Below are positions 61,624-64,000 of a stretch of 64,000 nt of DNA, in pieces. Origin of the DNA: Monarcha castaneiventris obscurior (lineage: Eukaryota > Chordata > Aves > Passeriformes > Monarchidae); assembly GCA_026261815.1 (NCBI GenBank), contig JAMPIT010000230.1, forward strand, positions 42,554,501 to 42,618,500, in the 5' to 3' direction. Position 1 is the first letter of the stretch; each line of letters begins with the position of its first letter. The notes below the pieces were generated by a model that was not told the origin of the DNA, did no database searches, and saw nothing but the letters and a program-made list of their open reading frames with translations. A program made the translations under genes and the position numbers.

Positions 61624-64000
61624 GTTTGAGTTCAGAATAATATTATTCACTGGCATGGAATTTCATGAAAGGAAAAGTTAAAGTTGACACTGCTAGTGGT
61701 TTTGGGTTTTCAAAATGCTTCTCAGTGACATTTGCATATCTGAGTAGCAGGAAATCAGGAATGTGTTTCTTTTATATTTGTATTGGCTTAAAATCTAAAT
61801 TATACAGTGTATGGTTTTTCTTTCTCTCTCATGGATCTTTGAGAAATGGTACTAATGGGTGTATAAATTGTTCCTGCAGCTAGGATTCAATCAATCCAGA
61901 ATACCCTAGCCTGACCATAATTGGTAATGGGCCCTAAGGAAAATCAGTAACTAATGAGTAAGAACAGCTATTTGACATAGCTCTTTTAGACATTTAAAAG
62001 AGAAAGTAAGGAGTGTCCTGATTAAATCTGAAGCTGTACTTTATGCTCTCCTTAAAGGACCTTAGGCCGATGTGTAAGTGAAATATCTTGCAGAAATTGG
62101 CATTTTAATACCTTAGGTTTTTCTTTTTAGTGTCACTGAATAAAACTACTGGTTTTGATTTATGTATAATATAATTTTTGGTAGAAGTGATTAAAAGCTT
62201 TCTATTTTGATCCCCAAATTATTTTGTATTTCAAGAAAAATTGGGGTTTTTTTGGCAGTATATCTGCATAGTTCGTAAATGAAAATAATAATCTCCCTCT
62301 GTTTGGAAAGGATAAAAATCACAAAGAAAATATGAACTCTAGCTCTTGTTTTCATCAGATACTCTGTTGTAATGTATGTTGTAACCTGACAATCATCTTG
62401 ACTATAATAAGCTGTTGGCCATTAGTTGAGAGAGTTTTGTTTCCCTACATATTGTTTTAACAATTATATTTAAATTAAAAAATAATCCCACCCATGTGGC
62501 CTGAAATCACTCATTCTCTTCCAAAAATTCATTTCTGTACCATGTCAGAAGTGCTAGTGTGTTTTTGTGAGTGCAAGTCAGCTGGCCTTAAGCTTTCCAG
62601 ATCCCACAACAGCACTAAGAGGTGGCAAATTGTCTTGTAATGTTGCACTAATAGTGCACATTACTTTGAGTTGATGGTATAGTCAGAGAAGAGTGCTCAA
62701 AAATTATTCACTTGAACATTCAGCAAAAGAATGCAATGTGTAACAAGCCTGTGGCTACAATATGATGTTTTCTGTGAAGAATTCCTTGTTTATATAGGAC
62801 TTACGTTGCTGAAAGGATTCCCATACTGATACTGAATTTCTTATGGACAATTACTAGAAGAATTCCCTTTCTGATACTGCAATTGTTATGAAAAATTCTA
62901 ATCAAATTTTGCAGATTAGAAAATTGAAATACAGACAAATATAGACATTCCTTTAATAGCATGTATCAAACAAATGATAGAAGTGGGAATAGTAACGAAA
63001 GCTGTAAGTAAAAACTATTGTACTATAAAAACTGATAAAGTAGGTCTGGTTCTACTGCATGTGTCCACATTTGCTAACTGTACCTGCTCAGACAAACTTA
63101 AATCTTGTAGAAAATCTCATAGAATGTGGGCTGGTTTTTTGTTGTATTTTTTTTTTTTTTTTTGAATGAGATTAGCTCAGTTGGTTAGAGCCTGGTGGTA
63201 ATAACACCAAGGTTGTTGCTTCAATCCCTGTGTGAGTGTTTAACTTAAAGAGTTGGACTTGATGATCCCTTCCAACTCAGAATGTTCTGTGATCTGGAAA
63301 TTAGATTGTAGGATTTTGGAAGCTGAAACTAAATTCCTATTTTTCTTGAATAGAATCTAAAAATAGAAACATGCTTCTGTATTGAACTGCCAGGTGCTAT
63401 CACATTACATGGAATGATATTATTTTACAGCTGAAAATTGAATTTAATAGTCCATGCACTTTTAAATATTTCATGTTCATGATGCACAAGTCCACCTTAA
63501 TGAGAGAAGGGAAAAGTGAGGGGTTTTGGCCTAGAGATTATTTTGCGTTCTGTAGAATTCTTGTGTAGCTCAGTTTAAGAGGCAGAAGGACTTCAGTGCC
63601 ACACAGAAGGTAGTGAGGAAGAAGTGACTATCCATTAAATTCAGGTGCAAACAACATATTAAAAGATACTTAAAGATATAATTTCAAGATGGAGATAATT
63701 TGCTTTTTATATGTCATCTGGAAACACCCTTAGCTTGTAAGACTTAGCGTTGCCCTTCTTTTTTTTGCTCTTCAAGAATAGCAATAAAAACCAGTTATGA
63801 AACAAAAGCCAGAAATGCAGTTCTGTGATCATTGACACTAACACAAAATTCCACAGAAACTACAGAATTCCACAGAACTACAATAGCCAAAAGGGACTGT
63901 GTTTTGTCCCTCTCTGATACAGAGACTTTCCATTTTAGTTTCTTGTTTTGGAATCTAAAATAGTTGAAACGATGTTTTTTAAAATAAAGCATGGAAAAAG
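61624..64000 (+). other. ULK4: ULK4 intron, truncated by the window edge
   Basis: AT-rich intron that contains the SINE at 63164-63293. No further ULK4 exon is seen before 64000. Confidence 0.7.
63164..63293 (+). mobile_element. SINE with tRNA-Ile head and CR1 tail (TguSINE1-like)
   Basis: The head keeps a pol III A box (TAGCTCAGTTGG) and a decayed B box (GCTTCAATCCC, against GGTTCGATCCC). Between them is a tRNA-Ile(AAT)-like anticodon arm around GGTAATAACACCAAGG. The last part, GAGTTGGACTTGATGATCCC followed by TTCCAACTCAGAATGTTCTG, is a CR1 3' end, which would let CR1 machinery copy it. SINEs with this tRNA-Ile/CR1 structure are known from zebra finch. A poly-T run lies immediately upstream and no clear target-site duplication is visible. 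It is a degenerate copy, not a functional tRNA. Confidence 0.88.

Noticed and set aside
63164..63240. A functional tRNA-Ile gene
   Set aside because: The acceptor stem is destroyed, the B box is mutated and a CR1 tail follows, so it is a SINE head.

Overview
The window is vertebrate nuclear DNA, almost certainly from a bird and probably a passerine. It is AT-rich and intron-dominated. It carries several truncated CR1 LINE fragments, some ending in the avian CR1 terminal motif related to ATTCTATG. It also carries one SINE with a tRNA-Ile-like head and a CR1-like tail (63164-63293), an architecture known from songbirds (TguSINE1-type).

The only protein gene I can support is ULK4 (Unc-51-like kinase 4, an ATP-binding pseudokinase followed by helical ARM/HEAT-type repeats) on the + strand. 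Twenty coding exons between 9867 and 61623 join with consistent phases into 734 codons without a stop. The first part is the complete pseudokinase domain (residues 1 to about 280). A poorly conserved linker (about 280-430) and the first part of the helical repeat region follow. The human protein is about 1,275 residues, so the remaining 3' exons lie beyond the right edge.

Layout: 1-6470 is intergenic or upstream sequence with no gene that I can defend. 6470-7340 holds two separate CR1 fragments. 7590-8960 is a GC- and CpG-rich island that should be the ULK4 promoter; it has a CRE-like/CCAAT/ETS-like cluster at 7716-7761 and a 14-copy GC-rich minisatellite with alternating 52/50-bp units (8042-8730). 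9840-10004 holds the start codon. The first coding intron carries a 39-bp minisatellite (10637-10991). From there to the right edge the window is ULK4 exons in long introns, the largest 11.2 kb (32063-43305), with scattered CR1 copies and small duplications.

I did not find a new multi-gene system. The points most worth checking are the promoter minisatellite with its G-quadruplex potential, the degenerate catalytic motifs (Glu at the HRD aspartate position), a tandem splice donor whose stronger alternative would create an immediate stop, a NAGNAG acceptor, two exon-like intronic stretches that could end short ULK4 isoforms, and the tRNA-Ile/CR1 SINE. All coordinates and splice sites were read by eye from the sequence; exon identity rests on recalled similarity to mammalian ULK4.
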